A stretch of DNA of 64,000 bases from Phycisphaerales bacterium (GTDB taxonomy: Bacteria > Planctomycetota > Phycisphaerae > Phycisphaerales > UBA1924). Under the pieces are notes generated by a model. It had not been told where the DNA came from, searched no databases, and saw only the letters and a program-made list of their open reading frames with translations. This document shows positions 26,568-35,696 of this stretch, piece by piece (within the stretch, counting starts at the first letter, position 1; every line of letters begins with the position of its first letter). The stretch covers positions 62,001-126,000 of the forward strand of contig JADLCM010000002.1 of the NCBI GenBank assembly GCA_020847175.1, given 5' to 3'. A program made the position numbers and the translations under genes.

Positions 26568-27746
26568 TCAGGCGGCCAACGAGCGGCCTGGACGCTCGCC
26601 CCGTGATGCGACCCACCCGGCCCCGAGCACGAGCATGAGGCCCGCCGCCAGCCAGGGCTCCTCGTGCCCGATGAAGCCGACGGCGTAGAAAGGCGCGGCA
26701 GCGGCGATGGCGGCCCAGTAGAGCCGCGTGCGCCGGCGATGCCCATCAGCCCCGCCGAAGCGCCCGGGGATCGCGACGATCCAGAGGTACGCCGGGAAGA
26801 CCAGCCCGTAGAACGACATGAACAGGCGGTACACCAGTTCGCCGGTGCGGGCGCCGCCGGTGAGCCAGAGGGGCGGGTCGTAGGTGCTCGTCACGCCCGC
26901 GAACACACCGAGCAGCGCTCCGGCCACCACGGCGAGAGAGAGCATCGGCCTGCCCCCCTGCGCCCGGGCTTCACGGAGTTCAGCATCGTGGACCCGGGCC
27001 GTGAACAGGGCCTGGAGCGTGATGTGGAGCGTGACCGCAATCGCCGCGGCGGGGGCAAGGTGTGCGATCGCGGGCCGCCCTTCGCCGAGCGCGAGGTAGG
27101 GGGCGTACCAGGCAGTGAACGCGATCATGGCGACGAAAAAGATCCCGAATCCGAGCGAAAAGGCCCAGCGCGAGCCCGATGCGGACAAGCCCCGGCGGGC
27201 CCGGTGAAACGTCAGGTCGAGATAGGGGCAGAGGGCGAACCCGAAGATGCACACGGGGGCCAGCATCCACAAGTCCAGCCTGGACTGCGAGCCGAGCGGC
27301 ACTGGGGGCCCAAGGCCGGGGTCGCTGGACTGCTCGGCAAAGATCGCCACCGCCGCGGCGATCGCGCTGAGGCCCCAGATGACCCCTCCCAGCCCGATGA
27401 GGCGTGCCCGCGCCCGGACGGTCCAGAGAGAAGCCGCGGCGAGGATGGCCCCGAGCCCGGTGTAGCCGACAAGCGAATCGGGCTCGGTGAGCAGGAACCA
27501 GGTCACAAAGAAGACCTGGAATGCGAGCGTGACGGCGCTGAACGCCTGGCAGGCCGGACCGTGCGCGCGGGTGAAGGCCTCGCTCGCGCCGGGACGGGCG
27601 AGCACCCACCCCATCGCTCCCGCGCCGATCACGTTGGGAATGGCGAAGACCCAAAACGAGGAGGCCCCGAAATCGCGGAGCAGAAGCACGGGCAGGAACA
27701 TGCCGATGCACCACGTCCAGCTGCTCGCGAGAAAAAGGGCGCGCAT
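26568..27746 (-). CDS. Multi-pass membrane protein, transporter-like
   Basis: A 392-residue protein with roughly ten hydrophobic segments, for example FAIPNVIGAGAMGWVLA, AFQVFFVTWFLL, FSLGFGIFFVAMIAFTAWY and LSLAVVAGALLGVFAGV. The N-terminal region (FLPVLLLRDFGASSFWVFAI) faintly recalls sodium:solute symporters, but no sodium-site motif can be fixed. The start is the ATG 31 bases downstream of the panD stop; earlier in-frame codons overlap panD. It probably shares a transcript with panD. Substrate is unknown. Confidence 0.6.
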   Translation of the reverse strand: MRALFLASSWTWCIGMFLPVLLLRDFGASSFWVFAIPNVIGAGAMGWVLARPGASEAFTRAHGPACQAFSAVTLAFQVFFVTWFLLTEPDSLVGYTGLGAILAAASLWTVRARARLIGLGGVIWGLSAIAAAVAIFAEQSSDPGLGPPVPLGSQSRLDLWMLAPVCIFGFALCPYLDLTFHRARRGLSASGSRWAFSLGFGIFFVAMIAFTAWYAPYLALGEGRPAIAHLAPAAAIAVTLHITLQALFTARVHDAELREARAQGGRPMLSLAVVAGALLGVFAGVTSTYDPPLWLTGGARTGELVYRLFMSFYGLVFPAYLWIVAIPGRFGGADGHRRRTRLYWAAIAAAAPFYAVGFIGHEEPWLAAGLMLVLGAGWVASRGERPGRSLAA

Positions 27747-27777
27747 CACGACTTGGAGCGCCCCGCCCCGGGGCACG

Positions 27778-28290
27778 CTAGCGCCTCTCGCCGGTGCGGC
27801 GCACCGGCTCACCCGCGCGAGGCTCTGCTCGTCGAGGTTCGCGGTCGCGAGCCGTGGACTCGCGTGTGACTTCCGAGCCGCTCACTTCGAGCGGAGCGTC
27901 GCCCCCCAGCGACGGATCTCCGTGCGGGTAGTAATGGCCGACCTCGCGCACGGAGTTGTCCTGGTTCATGATGGCGATGGTCGGTCGCCAGCGTTCGTAT
28001 TCGGCGTCGGTCATGTAGGCGTAGTGGAGCACGATGACCGCGTCGCCGGGTTCGACGAGGTGAGCGGCCGCCCCGTTCACCTCGATCTTGCCCGAGCCTG
28101 CCTCGCCCCGGAAGACATACGTCTCGAAGCGAGCGCCGGTCCGGCAGTTGGCCACCGTCACCGCGTCGTTCACGCGCAGGCCGATCGTCTTGAGGATGAG
28201 CTCATCGACCGTGATCGAGCCGACGTAATCGGGCAGCGCGGCGGTCACGACGGCACGGTGAATCTTGCTGTGCAGAACCTTGCGGAACAT
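27778..28290 (-). CDS. panD: Aspartate 1-decarboxylase with C-terminal extension
   Basis: A 170-residue proenzyme of the pyruvoyl-dependent decarboxylase that makes beta-alanine for pantothenate and CoA. It starts MFRKVLHSKIHRAVVT; the self-processing Gly-Ser lies in YVGSITVDELILK, with downstream motifs NCRTGARFETYV, GDAVIVLHYAYM and PTIAIMNQDN. Typical PanD is 115-140 residues. Here about 45 extra residues at the C-terminus are rich in Arg, Glu and Ser and probably disordered. The start at 28290 removes a 22-codon Pro/Gly-rich upstream extension. It is divergent from the EVE-domain gene. Confidence 0.93.
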   Translation of the reverse strand: MFRKVLHSKIHRAVVTAALPDYVGSITVDELILKTIGLRVNDAVTVANCRTGARFETYVFRGEAGSGKIEVNGAAAHLVEPGDAVIVLHYAYMTDAEYERWRPTIAIMNQDNSVREVGHYYPHGDPSLGGDAPLEVSGSEVTRESTARDREPRRAEPRAGEPVRRTGERR

Positions 28291-28390
28291 CGTGGGCGAT
28301 GGTATGCCGGGCCCGGCGGGGCTCCCCGGCGCCCGCGGCCCGGCGCTCCCGGGCATTCGCGACGCGAGTTACTCCCCACTACCCTCCGTC

Positions 28391-28819
28391 ATGCCCACGT
28401 TTCTCTTCAAGACCGAACCGGGCGAATACGCCTTCGCCGACCTGATGCGCGACAAGGCGACGACGTGGGCGGGCGTCTCGAACCCCGCGGCGTGCGGACA
28501 CCTCCGGGCCTGCGCCTGGGGCGACGATGTCCTGATCTACCACACCGGTTCGGAACGGGCGATCGTCGGGCTGGCGCGCGTGGTCAAGGGCCCCACCCCG
28601 GACCCCGATGCCCCCGGGCTGACGGCCAAGGGGGAGATCAAGAGGCCGGTGGTGGAGATCCGGGGCGTGAGGCCCCTGCCCCGGCCCGTGACGCTGGAGT
28701 GGATCAAGGCCGATGCGCGATTCCATGCGTTCGATCTTGTCCGCCAGTCCCGGCTCTCGGTCATGCCGGTGTCTCCGGAGTTGGACCGGGCGATTCGGGA
28801 GGCAGGCGGACTGGGGTAA
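28391..28819 (+). CDS. EVE domain-containing protein
   Basis: A 142-residue single-domain EVE protein (PUA-like fold). The start MPTFLFKTEPGEYAFADL with W in TTWAGVSNPAA, then GDDVLIYHTGSERAIVGLARV and the ending typical of the family (FDLVRQSRLSVMPVSPELDRAI) identify it. EVE domains bind modified bases in DNA or RNA; stand-alone bacterial copies have no agreed role. It lies 100 bases from the divergent panD. The 278 bases after it, up to the hpt stop, contain no recognisable gene. Confidence 0.88.
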   Translation: MPTFLFKTEPGEYAFADLMRDKATTWAGVSNPAACGHLRACAWGDDVLIYHTGSERAIVGLARVVKGPTPDPDAPGLTAKGEIKRPVVEIRGVRPLPRPVTLEWIKADARFHAFDLVRQSRLSVMPVSPELDRAIREAGGLG

Positions 28820-29097
28820 TGCTGCTGGATCAGGGAACTCGCGAGGTCCGAACGGTTTGAGACCGGGCGCATTGCGCGGCAGTTGGCACGCGATTGCCGC
28901 CGGCGCGCGGGCGAGCGAATGACGGGTAGGGAGCCTGGGCGCGCGATACGGCGCGAGCACGACGGGCAAGGCACCCTTGGCGATGGAAATAAAGCGTGAA
29001 TCAAGCCGGTACGACCGGTGCATCAGCCGGATGGAATCTGAGGTCTCCAAGAATCCGAAGGATCGCCGGTGGTTGCCTCGGCACGCACTGAAAGGCT

Positions 29098-29667
29098 CTA
29101 CAGCGCGCTGGCGCGCAGCGTCGCGATATCCGGCAGGTTGCGGTAGTACCCGTCGTAGTCCAGCCCGAAGCCGACGACAAACTCGTCGTCGATCTCGAAT
29201 CCCACGTAGTCCGCCCTGACGTCGCGGGCCCGGTCGACCCGCTTGGAGAGCAGAACCGCGATGCGGATGCTCGCCGGGTTCTGCTCCATCACCACATCGC
29301 GGATCAGGCCGAGTGTCCGGCCCGAGTCGAGGATGTCATCGACGATGACGACATGCTTGCCTTCGAGGTTGCGGGGCATCTCGCCGCGGATCGCCGCGCC
29401 CTTGCTCTCCATGCTCTTGCCCGGATAGCTGGAGACCGCGACAACGCCGAGGCTGAGCTTGAAGGGGATGTGCCGGATCAGGTCGGCGACGAACACCACG
29501 GCGCCCGTGAGAATCGGGATGAAGACGATGCGCCCGGAGGAGAGCGCGGCGGCCTCCGGGCCGCCAAGTTCGGCGGTCAGGTCGGCGGCGATCGTCGTCC
29601 CGAGTGCTTCGACGCGCCGGGCGATTGTGCCGCGGTCGATCAGCACGCGATCCACATCACGCTCCAT
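29098..29667 (-). CDS. hpt: Hypoxanthine phosphoribosyltransferase
   Basis: A 189-residue type I phosphoribosyltransferase that salvages hypoxanthine/guanine with PRPP. The PRPP loop is VVIVDDILDSGRTL; upstream are IPILTGAVVFVADLIRHI and the flexible-loop SSYPGKSMESKGA; the C-terminal purine-binding segment is ADYVGFEIDDEFVVGFGLDY. Length fits bacterial Hpt. It is divergent from gapA. Confidence 0.95.
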   Translation of the reverse strand: MERDVDRVLIDRGTIARRVEALGTTIAADLTAELGGPEAAALSSGRIVFIPILTGAVVFVADLIRHIPFKLSLGVVAVSSYPGKSMESKGAAIRGEMPRNLEGKHVVIVDDILDSGRTLGLIRDVVMEQNPASIRIAVLLSKRVDRARDVRADYVGFEIDDEFVVGFGLDYDGYYRNLPDIATLRASAL

Positions 29668-29816
29668 GAGTCAGGGTAGGGGCACGGGGCCGGTCGGGCG
29701 CTGCGCAGATCCCGGGCAGCGGGGGGCAATCGGCCGACGCAAGGCTCGAATCGCGTCCGGCGGGCGATACGATGGATCCCGGCCTGACCGCCGGCGCAGC
29801 ACGAAAGGACGGAACC

Positions 29817-30857
29817 ATGGCGATTCGCGTGGGCATCAACGGGTTTGGTCGCATTGGTCGGCTGGTCTACCGGATCGCCTCTGAAGATCCGGCGATTGAA
29901 ATTGTCGCGGTCAACGATCTCGTACCGGCGGACAACCTGGCCTATCTGCTCAAGTATGACACCATGCACGGGCGGTTCCGGCTCGGGGGCAAGGAAGTCA
30001 GCGCCAGCGCGACGGAATCAAGCTTCACGATCAACGGGCGCACCACCCGCACGATGGCCGAGAAAGACCCCGCGAAGCTCCCGTGGAAGGACCTGGGCGT
30101 GCAATATGTGCTCGAGTCGACCGGGCTCTTCACCGACCTCGACAAGGCCGGTCTGCACATCCAGGCCGGCTGCCGGCGCGTGATCATCTCCGCCCCGACC
30201 AAGAGCGAGCCGGCCCAGGTGCCCACGCTCTGCTACAAGGTCAACCACGAGAACTATGACGCTTCCAAGCACGCCGTCATCAGCAACGCCAGTTGCACCA
30301 CGAACTGCCTCGCCCCCGTCGCCAAGGTGATCAACGACAACTTCGGGCTCGAAGAGGGCCTGATGACCACGGTCCACGCCGCCACCGCCACGCAGCCCAC
30401 CCAGGACGGCCCCTCCAAGAAGGACTGGCGCGGCGGGCGAAACGCCTACCAGAACATCATCCCTGCCAGCACCGGCGCCGCCAAGGCCGTGACGCTCTGC
30501 ATCCCCGCGCTCAAGGGCAAGCTCACCGGCATGAGTTTCCGGGTTCCCACGGCGGACGTTTCAGCGGTTGATCTCACCTTCCGCACCGCCAAGCCGACCA
30601 GCCTCGCGGACATCAACGCGGCAATGAAGGCCGCGGCGGCGGGCTCCATGGCGGGGGTGCTCGCCTACACCGACGAAGAAGTCGTCTCCAGCGATTTCAT
30701 CGGCGACCGCCACTCGTCGATCTTCGACGCCAAGGCGGGCATCCAGCTCAACGACCGATTCTTCAAGATCGTGTCGTGGTACGACAACGAGGCGGGTTAC
30801 TCCGCCCGGTGCGTCGACATGATCCGGCTGCTCGCGGGCAAAGACGGCGTGAGGTAA
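29817..30857 (+). CDS. gapA: Glyceraldehyde-3-phosphate dehydrogenase
   Basis: A 346-residue glycolytic GAPDH. It starts [20 protein letters not shown] (NAD-binding GxGxxG) with AAAGGA upstream. The catalytic Cys160 is in [15 protein letters not shown]; also [34 protein letters not shown] and the C-terminal [16 protein letters not shown] are standard. Length matches the bacterial tetrameric enzyme. It is followed by a strong hairpin. Confidence 0.96.
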   Translation: MAIRVGINGFGRIGRLVYRIASEDPAIEIVAVNDLVPADNLAYLLKYDTMHGRFRLGGKEVSASATESSFTINGRTTRTMAEKDPAKLPWKDLGVQYVLESTGLFTDLDKAGLHIQAGCRRVIISAPTKSEPAQVPTLCYKVNHENYDASKHAVISNASCTTNCLAPVAKVINDNFGLEEGLMTTVHAATATQPTQDGPSKKDWRGGRNAYQNIIPASTGAAKAVTLCIPALKGKLTGMSFRVPTADVSAVDLTFRTAKPTSLADINAAMKAAAAGSMAGVLAYTDEEVVSSDFIGDRHSSIFDAKAGIQLNDRFFKIVSWYDNEAGYSARCVDMIRLLAGKDGVR

Positions 30858-30906
30858 TCTGCGGCCGGCCCGCGAACCCGGCACGCCTCTGACCGACCGC
30901 CAATCG

Positions 30907-30932
30907 AGCCCGGGGGCCCGCGCCCTCGGGCT
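30907..30932. terminator. Terminator between gapA and the esterase
   Basis: An 11-bp stem AGCCCGGGGGC / GCCCTCGGGCT, with one G-T pair and a 4-base loop, lies between convergent genes. The following T-run is poor (TCATGCTT). Confidence 0.6.
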
Positions 30933-30958
30933 TCATGCTTGAACGGAAGCAGCGGTCG

Positions 30959-32092
30959 TCACGGCTCACGCGGGAAGAGGAACTTCAGCGCAGGTTCGAG
31001 GCGACGCGCCCAGGCGCTCTCGTGATGCGGGGCATCGGGTTCGAGTTCAAGGTGCACGCGCCCGGGGTCTCCCGAAGCGCGCAGAGATTCCGCCAGGGCC
31101 GTGGAGAACGCCGCGAACGCGGCATTCCGGTCATGGGCCTGCGGCCCGAGTTCGGCACCCCCGACGCCGATCCACACGCGCGCCCCGGGCAGGGCCGCGT
31201 CGCGCACTTCCTTCTCCCAAGGTTCGCCCGCTTCCGGGAGGTCGCTCAGGCTCTCAATGAGCACGCGCCCGAAGACATCGGGGTGCCGGGACGCGAGGCG
31301 CAGGCTGATCGCGGCGCCGAGCGACGATCCGCCGATCCCGGTCTTGCCGGGTTCGCGGCTCACGCGAAGCACCTCGCGCACGCGCGGCAGCACCGTGCCC
31401 ATGAACCACGACTCAAACTCCGCGCCCGCCGCCGGCACATCCTTCAGAAATGGGTGGGGGGCGTACTCGGTGATGCGCAGGCGCTCGGCGTGCGGCACAC
31501 CCACGATGATGAGGTCCGCGATCTGCTTTGCTTCGACGAGGCGAGAGACGGTCTCGTCGGCCTGCCAGTCCCCGCCCGCCGGAGGTGAGTAACTGAACAG
31601 ATTCTGGCCGTCCATCAGGAATAACACCGGGTAGCGGCGCGCGCCGTTCGCCGGGTCGAAGTACCCGGGGGGCAGCCAGACGCGGAGATCGCGCTGAAGA
31701 TCAGCGGGCGTCCCGCCGCCGCCGGTTACACGGATGGCGCGCACATCTCCCGTAAACTCCCCCGGGCGACCGGGAGCGGGCGCATCGATCAGGCCGGGTT
31801 GGGTTGGCGGGTTTAAGCCGGCATCGGCGCCGTCAACCGGAGGCGCTCCCGCGCCCGTCGCCGGAGGCGCGGCGCTGGGCCGCTCCGGCCCGGTCGCGCG
31901 GTTCCCGGCCATGAGCTCGCCGATCGCGTTCGCGCCGCCGGTTTCATTCGCCCCCGCCCCGATCCGCGGAGCGCGATCCATCTCGGTCCGCCGGTCAGCG
32001 CGGCTGTCGTAAGCCACCGCCCAGAAAATCGCGACCAGCCCCAGAAAGGGGGTTATCAAGAACGCTGTCAGCAGCAGGTTCTTGCGCGTCAT
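30959..32092 (-). CDS. Membrane-anchored esterase (alpha/beta-hydrolase, PF00756-like)
   Basis: A 377-residue protein with an N-terminal membrane anchor (LLLTAFLITPFLGLVAIFWA), a 90-residue Pro/Ala/Gly-rich linker, then an esterase-D-type domain. Seen motifs: LRVWLPPGYFD, YPVLFLMDGQNLF, nucleophile elbow GIGGSSLGAAISL, and catalytic His near the end (DAPHHESAWARRL). Such enzymes hydrolyse acyl or feruloyl esters or siderophore esters; the substrate is not evident. The ATG at 32092 directly precedes the anchor. The domain faces the periplasm by prediction. Confidence 0.85.
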   Translation of the reverse strand: MTRKNLLLTAFLITPFLGLVAIFWAVAYDSRADRRTEMDRAPRIGAGANETGGANAIGELMAGNRATGPERPSAAPPATGAGAPPVDGADAGLNPPTQPGLIDAPAPGRPGEFTGDVRAIRVTGGGGTPADLQRDLRVWLPPGYFDPANGARRYPVLFLMDGQNLFSYSPPAGGDWQADETVSRLVEAKQIADLIIVGVPHAERLRITEYAPHPFLKDVPAAGAEFESWFMGTVLPRVREVLRVSREPGKTGIGGSSLGAAISLRLASRHPDVFGRVLIESLSDLPEAGEPWEKEVRDAALPGARVWIGVGGAELGPQAHDRNAAFAAFSTALAESLRASGDPGRVHLELEPDAPHHESAWARRLEPALKFLFPREP

Positions 32093-32312
32093 GCCCCATG
32101 ATATCGCGGGCAGGCCCGCCCCCAATGTCACGGTCGGGAAACGCCCGGGCGCCCGCGCGGGCGCACCGCGCGGCGGCACATCGTCCGGGCCGCGAAGGCT
32201 GCGCCATCATCGCATCCGGCAGCCTGCGAATCCTCCGCGCGACGCCCGGCGGGAGGTTCCGCGCCGGCCCGGGATCACGCGGCCCCGAAGTGCTCGACTT
32301 CCGCGGGACGAT

Positions 32313-33956
32313 TCATGGGCAACCGTTCACGAACAGATCGAGGTAATAGAAGAAATCCGCCGCGTCGATCATGCCGTCGGGGACGCCGTAGGCCGGGTCG
32401 TTGGGGTCGCTGCTGCCAGAGAGGTCGGCGACCGCAACGTTTCCGCCGACGAACTGATCGAGGTAGTAAAAGAAATCGGCGCTGTCCACTGCGCCGTCGG
32501 GCTGGCCGTAGGCGGGATCGTTGGGATCGCTGCTGCCTGAGAGGTCGGCCGGGCAGGCATTCGCCGTGGAAATGCGGAGGAATGCGCTCGGGGTGCCGAA
32601 GGCGGGGTCGGACCCGAGATCGACGCCGGAGTCGTCTGGAGCGCTGCGGAGATTGACAAAGACGTAGACCTCGCCGCTTGCGGTGATGAACAGGTCATTC
32701 GGCTCGAAGGCGCTCAGCGCGACGTTGCCGCGCCCGATGTACGCGCCGTCGTCGAAGATGCCGTTGTTGTCGAGGTCCACGGGGTCGCCTTCGCGGAGCA
32801 GGACCCGTGCGCCGTTGAGCACGAGCATGTCATCGGTGTCGGGGGAGCCGTCGGGGTCCACGGTGTTGCCCGCGAGCACCCAGTCGCCGGCGTGATTGGT
32901 GTTGAAGGACAGGAAGACCGAGCCCCATGCGGTGAATGACGCAGGCACGATCGGGTCGCCGGTCTTGACGACCACATCGCCGTTGATCGCCGCCCAGTCG
33001 TTGTCGCTCAGGTCGTCGCCCCGGGCGTACCACCTACCGTTGGTGAGCATGCCGTGGTGGAAGACGGCCGCGAAGGTCACCGTGCTCCCGGGGATCAGCG
33101 ACCCCTCCTGCATCACCACTTCATCGTCAACCACGAGCACATCATCCGTGGTGCTCGTGAAGCCGTTGATTCGCCCCGCGAACACGCGGTGGCCGCCGTC
33201 GGCGCTGGAGTAGAACGAGTTGGCGTTGATCGTCGCCAGGGTGGGGGTGCCCGCGCCCCCCAGCCCCGCGACCGACGAGACGTTGGCCTGGTGGATCGCC
33301 GCGTCGTCGTACATGATCGCGGGCCGCCGCAACGAACTAATGTTCTGGATCGTCGAATCCTGGCTGCCGATCGTGCCGTCGTCGAGCAGGTGCACGGAGC
33401 CGATCGAGTTGCCGAACGTCTCGTCACCCGACGGGTTGGGATCGGCGTCCGCCAGGCCCAGGATCGGATCGCCCATCTGGATGGCGATGGTGGTCGTCGA
33501 TGTCGACGCATCTCGGTGCAGCACCTTCTGGAAGGTCGATGGTGAGCCTCCGCGGGCCCGCGCGGTGTACACGAAGTTGTTGTGCGAGTCGAAGCGCCCG
33601 AAGCTCGATCCGAGGAAGTCCATCAGTTCGCCCGGCGCTCCGCCGGGGATCGGCCGCCCCTCCTGCAGTTCGGTCGTGCCGGCGAGCCCGGACCCCAGCA
33701 CGAACGTGGATTCGAGATCGCTTCCCAGTTGCGTACGCCCCTTGATGCCCCACATCGAGCCGTCCGGGCTCACGATCAGGTCTTCAAGCGCGCGCCACTC
33801 GGTGGTCGCGGGGTTCCCGTCGAGGTCAACCGCGCCGGGCACAACGGCTGACGGATGCCGGGCAACCTTGCTGTAGATGACCGTCACGGTGTCCCCAAGG
33901 GCCCACGTTGAACCGACCAGGGCCGCAAGGACCGCGCACAAACTGTGAGTCTTCAT
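32313..33956 (-). CDS. Exported repeat protein with C-terminal GC-type dockerin (A)
   Basis: A 547-residue protein. AAGGAG six bases before the ATG fixes the start; signal peptide LCAVLAALVGSTWALG. Residues 25-465 hold repeated beta-rich units, each with a phrase such as TELQEGRPIPGG, VVMQEGSLIPGS, VVVKTGDPIV and VLLREGDPVD, suggesting a propeller or tandem beta fold. Residues 468-547 are the paired acidic dockerin-like tail beginning CPADLSG and ending NGCP. I recall this as the 'GC-type dockerin' of Phycisphaerae, thought to anchor or display proteins. The body function is unknown. A homologous-looking gene follows upstream on the same strand. Confidence 0.85.
   Translation of the reverse strand: MKTHSLCAVLAALVGSTWALGDTVTVIYSKVARHPSAVVPGAVDLDGNPATTEWRALEDLIVSPDGSMWGIKGRTQLGSDLESTFVLGSGLAGTTELQEGRPIPGGAPGELMDFLGSSFGRFDSHNNFVYTARARGGSPSTFQKVLHRDASTSTTTIAIQMGDPILGLADADPNPSGDETFGNSIGSVHLLDDGTIGSQDSTIQNISSLRRPAIMYDDAAIHQANVSSVAGLGGAGTPTLATINANSFYSSADGGHRVFAGRINGFTSTTDDVLVVDDEVVMQEGSLIPGSTVTFAAVFHHGMLTNGRWYARGDDLSDNDWAAINGDVVVKTGDPIVPASFTAWGSVFLSFNTNHAGDWVLAGNTVDPDGSPDTDDMLVLNGARVLLREGDPVDLDNNGIFDDGAYIGRGNVALSAFEPNDLFITASGEVYVFVNLRSAPDDSGVDLGSDPAFGTPSAFLRISTANACPADLSGSSDPNDPAYGQPDGAVDSADFFYYLDQFVGGNVAVADLSGSSDPNDPAYGVPDGMIDAADFFYYLDLFVNGCP
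32316..32555 (-). repeat. GC-type dockerin tandem repeat of protein A
   Basis: Two copies of a unit of about 39 residues with the core SSDPNDPAYG(x)PDG(xx)D(x)ADFFYYLD. An N-terminal Cys and a penultimate Cys bracket the pair. Confidence 0.85.
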
Positions 33957-34166
33957 ACCAGCTCCTTCAGGCATTCCGTCCAGGCTTCAAACGCCCCACA
34001 CCGGGCACCGGGTCTCAGGGCGCCCGTGACGCCCGGCGCGCACCACCGCGCCCTCCGAGGCCTCCGGCACACTCGTCCCCAGAATACTCTCCGGCCGATC
34101 GCGTTCAAAGCGTGCGACGGCAAACGGACACGCCGGGGCCCCGAGCGAACCCCGCCTCGCGGACCC

Positions 34167-35573
34167 CTACGCGCATCCCTCCACGAACCTGTCGAGGTAG
34201 TAGAAGAAATCTGCCGCGTCGATCGACCCGTCCGGTGCGCCGTAGGTCGGGTCGTTCGGATCGCTGCTGCCGGTCAGGTCGCTCACGCTGGCGTTCCCGG
34301 TCACGAACTGGTCCAGATAATAGAAGAAGTCCGCCGCGTCCACGAGCCCGTCCGGCGCTCCGTATCCGGGGTCGTTCGGGTCACTCGATGCGGACAGGTC
34401 AGCGGGGCAGGGCACCACCGGGGTGGCGACAAAGACCCCGATCGAGTCGTACTCCAGGAACGCCGCGAAGGCGATCTGCCCGGCATCGTTGATGACGACG
34501 CGGCCGCTGAGCGTCTGTCGTCCTGTCGGCGGGCCGAAGTCAAGCCCGAGCGCGACGGGGCCGAGATCGGTGTCCACGACATCTCCGTCGCCCGCGACCC
34601 GCACGAGGCTTTCGCCGTCACCCACGAAGACCGCGTGCCCCGTCGCCGTCTTCGCCCGGAACACCACCCAGCCCTCGCCATTGACATCCGGCCCGAAGTT
34701 TCCGAACTCGCTGGAGAGAATGCCGAGGTCGCCGGGCCGGGCGATGATCTGCATCGCGGCGCCGTCACCCCGCACGAGGCGCCACTCGTTGCCGGCGCGG
34801 TCGCGGGCGAAGCACGCGACATCGCCCGAAGCGCCGATGGCGACCCCGTTGAGGATCGCATTGAACGGTGCGCCCGGGCGAGCATCCGCGATCAGGGTTC
34901 GCGCCCCGCCCGGTTCAAATCGGTACACCAGGCTGTTGCTGGAGGCATCGAACACCTTCGCCGCGAGCTGGCGGCTGTCATTGATGCTCGGCGTGAACAG
35001 GTAGCCGTACTGCCCGGCGCCGCTCTGCGCGACAAGGGTCTGGGTCCGGGTGGGGCCGTCGAACGAATCGAACACGAACTTCTTGTTCGCGCCCGAATCG
35101 CCGCGGTACCCGATCGCGCCATCCGCAGTGAGCTGTACGCCGCTGAAGTTGCTGACCCCCTGCGGCCCGCCCGCCGGAAACGCCTGCACGAGCGAGCCCG
35201 CGGTGTCGAGCACGATGGCCCCCGTGCCCGTGGTCAGGTAACTGAGCGCCAGCCGCCCGGCGCGCAGATCGATGTCCGTGCTGAAGACCGGGTCGTCGGG
35301 GTTGTTCACCGACCAGATCGTGCTCCCTGCGCCCCCGGACCCGAAGAAGAACCCCTCCGTGGCGCTCCCCGCCGTCACGTAGCGGATCGCCACCCTCCCG
35401 TCTTCACCCAGCGCCACGTACTGGCTCGACAGCGAGGACGGGAAGGGCAGATTGAAGGGCGGCACGCCTGGGTTCAGCGACGACCGGCACTGGAGTTCCA
35501 GCCTCCACGCCGCCGGCACATCGCCCAGCGACACGGCCGTGAGCCACGCGATCGCGAGAGGGTTCATCACCAT
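34167..35573 (-). CDS. Exported repeat protein with C-terminal GC-type dockerin (B)
   Basis: A 468-residue protein starting MVMNPLAIAWLTAVSLG, a short signal-like segment; GGAGG lies eight bases before the ATG. The body repeats units such as TLVAQSGAGQYGYLF, TLIADARPGAPF, IIARPGDLGILSSEF and VINDAGQIAFAAFLE. This is a pattern of approximately 60-residue beta blades like that in protein A but more diverged. Residues 389-468 are the dockerin tail from CPADLSASS to EGCA. Two in-frame ATGs, two codons apart, are possible starts. It lies 210 bases upstream of protein A in the same direction, and is divergent from the pseudopilin gene. Confidence 0.83.
   Translation of the reverse strand: MVMNPLAIAWLTAVSLGDVPAAWRLELQCRSSLNPGVPPFNLPFPSSLSSQYVALGEDGRVAIRYVTAGSATEGFFFGSGGAGSTIWSVNNPDDPVFSTDIDLRAGRLALSYLTTGTGAIVLDTAGSLVQAFPAGGPQGVSNFSGVQLTADGAIGYRGDSGANKKFVFDSFDGPTRTQTLVAQSGAGQYGYLFTPSINDSRQLAAKVFDASSNSLVYRFEPGGARTLIADARPGAPFNAILNGVAIGASGDVACFARDRAGNEWRLVRGDGAAMQIIARPGDLGILSSEFGNFGPDVNGEGWVVFRAKTATGHAVFVGDGESLVRVAGDGDVVDTDLGPVALGLDFGPPTGRQTLSGRVVINDAGQIAFAAFLEYDSIGVFVATPVVPCPADLSASSDPNDPGYGAPDGLVDAADFFYYLDQFVTGNASVSDLTGSSDPNDPTYGAPDGSIDAADFFYYLDRFVEGCA
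34170..34409 (-). repeat. GC-type dockerin tandem repeat of protein B
   Basis: Two units of the same acidic core (SSDPNDPGYGAPDG and SSDPNDPTYGAPDG), each followed by DAADFFYYLD. Cys residues lie at the first position and one before the end. Confidence 0.85.
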
Positions 35574-35696
35574 GCGCACATCCTCCGCGGTGGAGTCCGC
35601 ATCCGTCCCCCAAACGGGTCCTGAAATCAAGAAAACTCCGGCGCACCCTGTACCGACGCTCCGCCGGATCGGGCCCTCGCACGGTATGCTCTGGAC

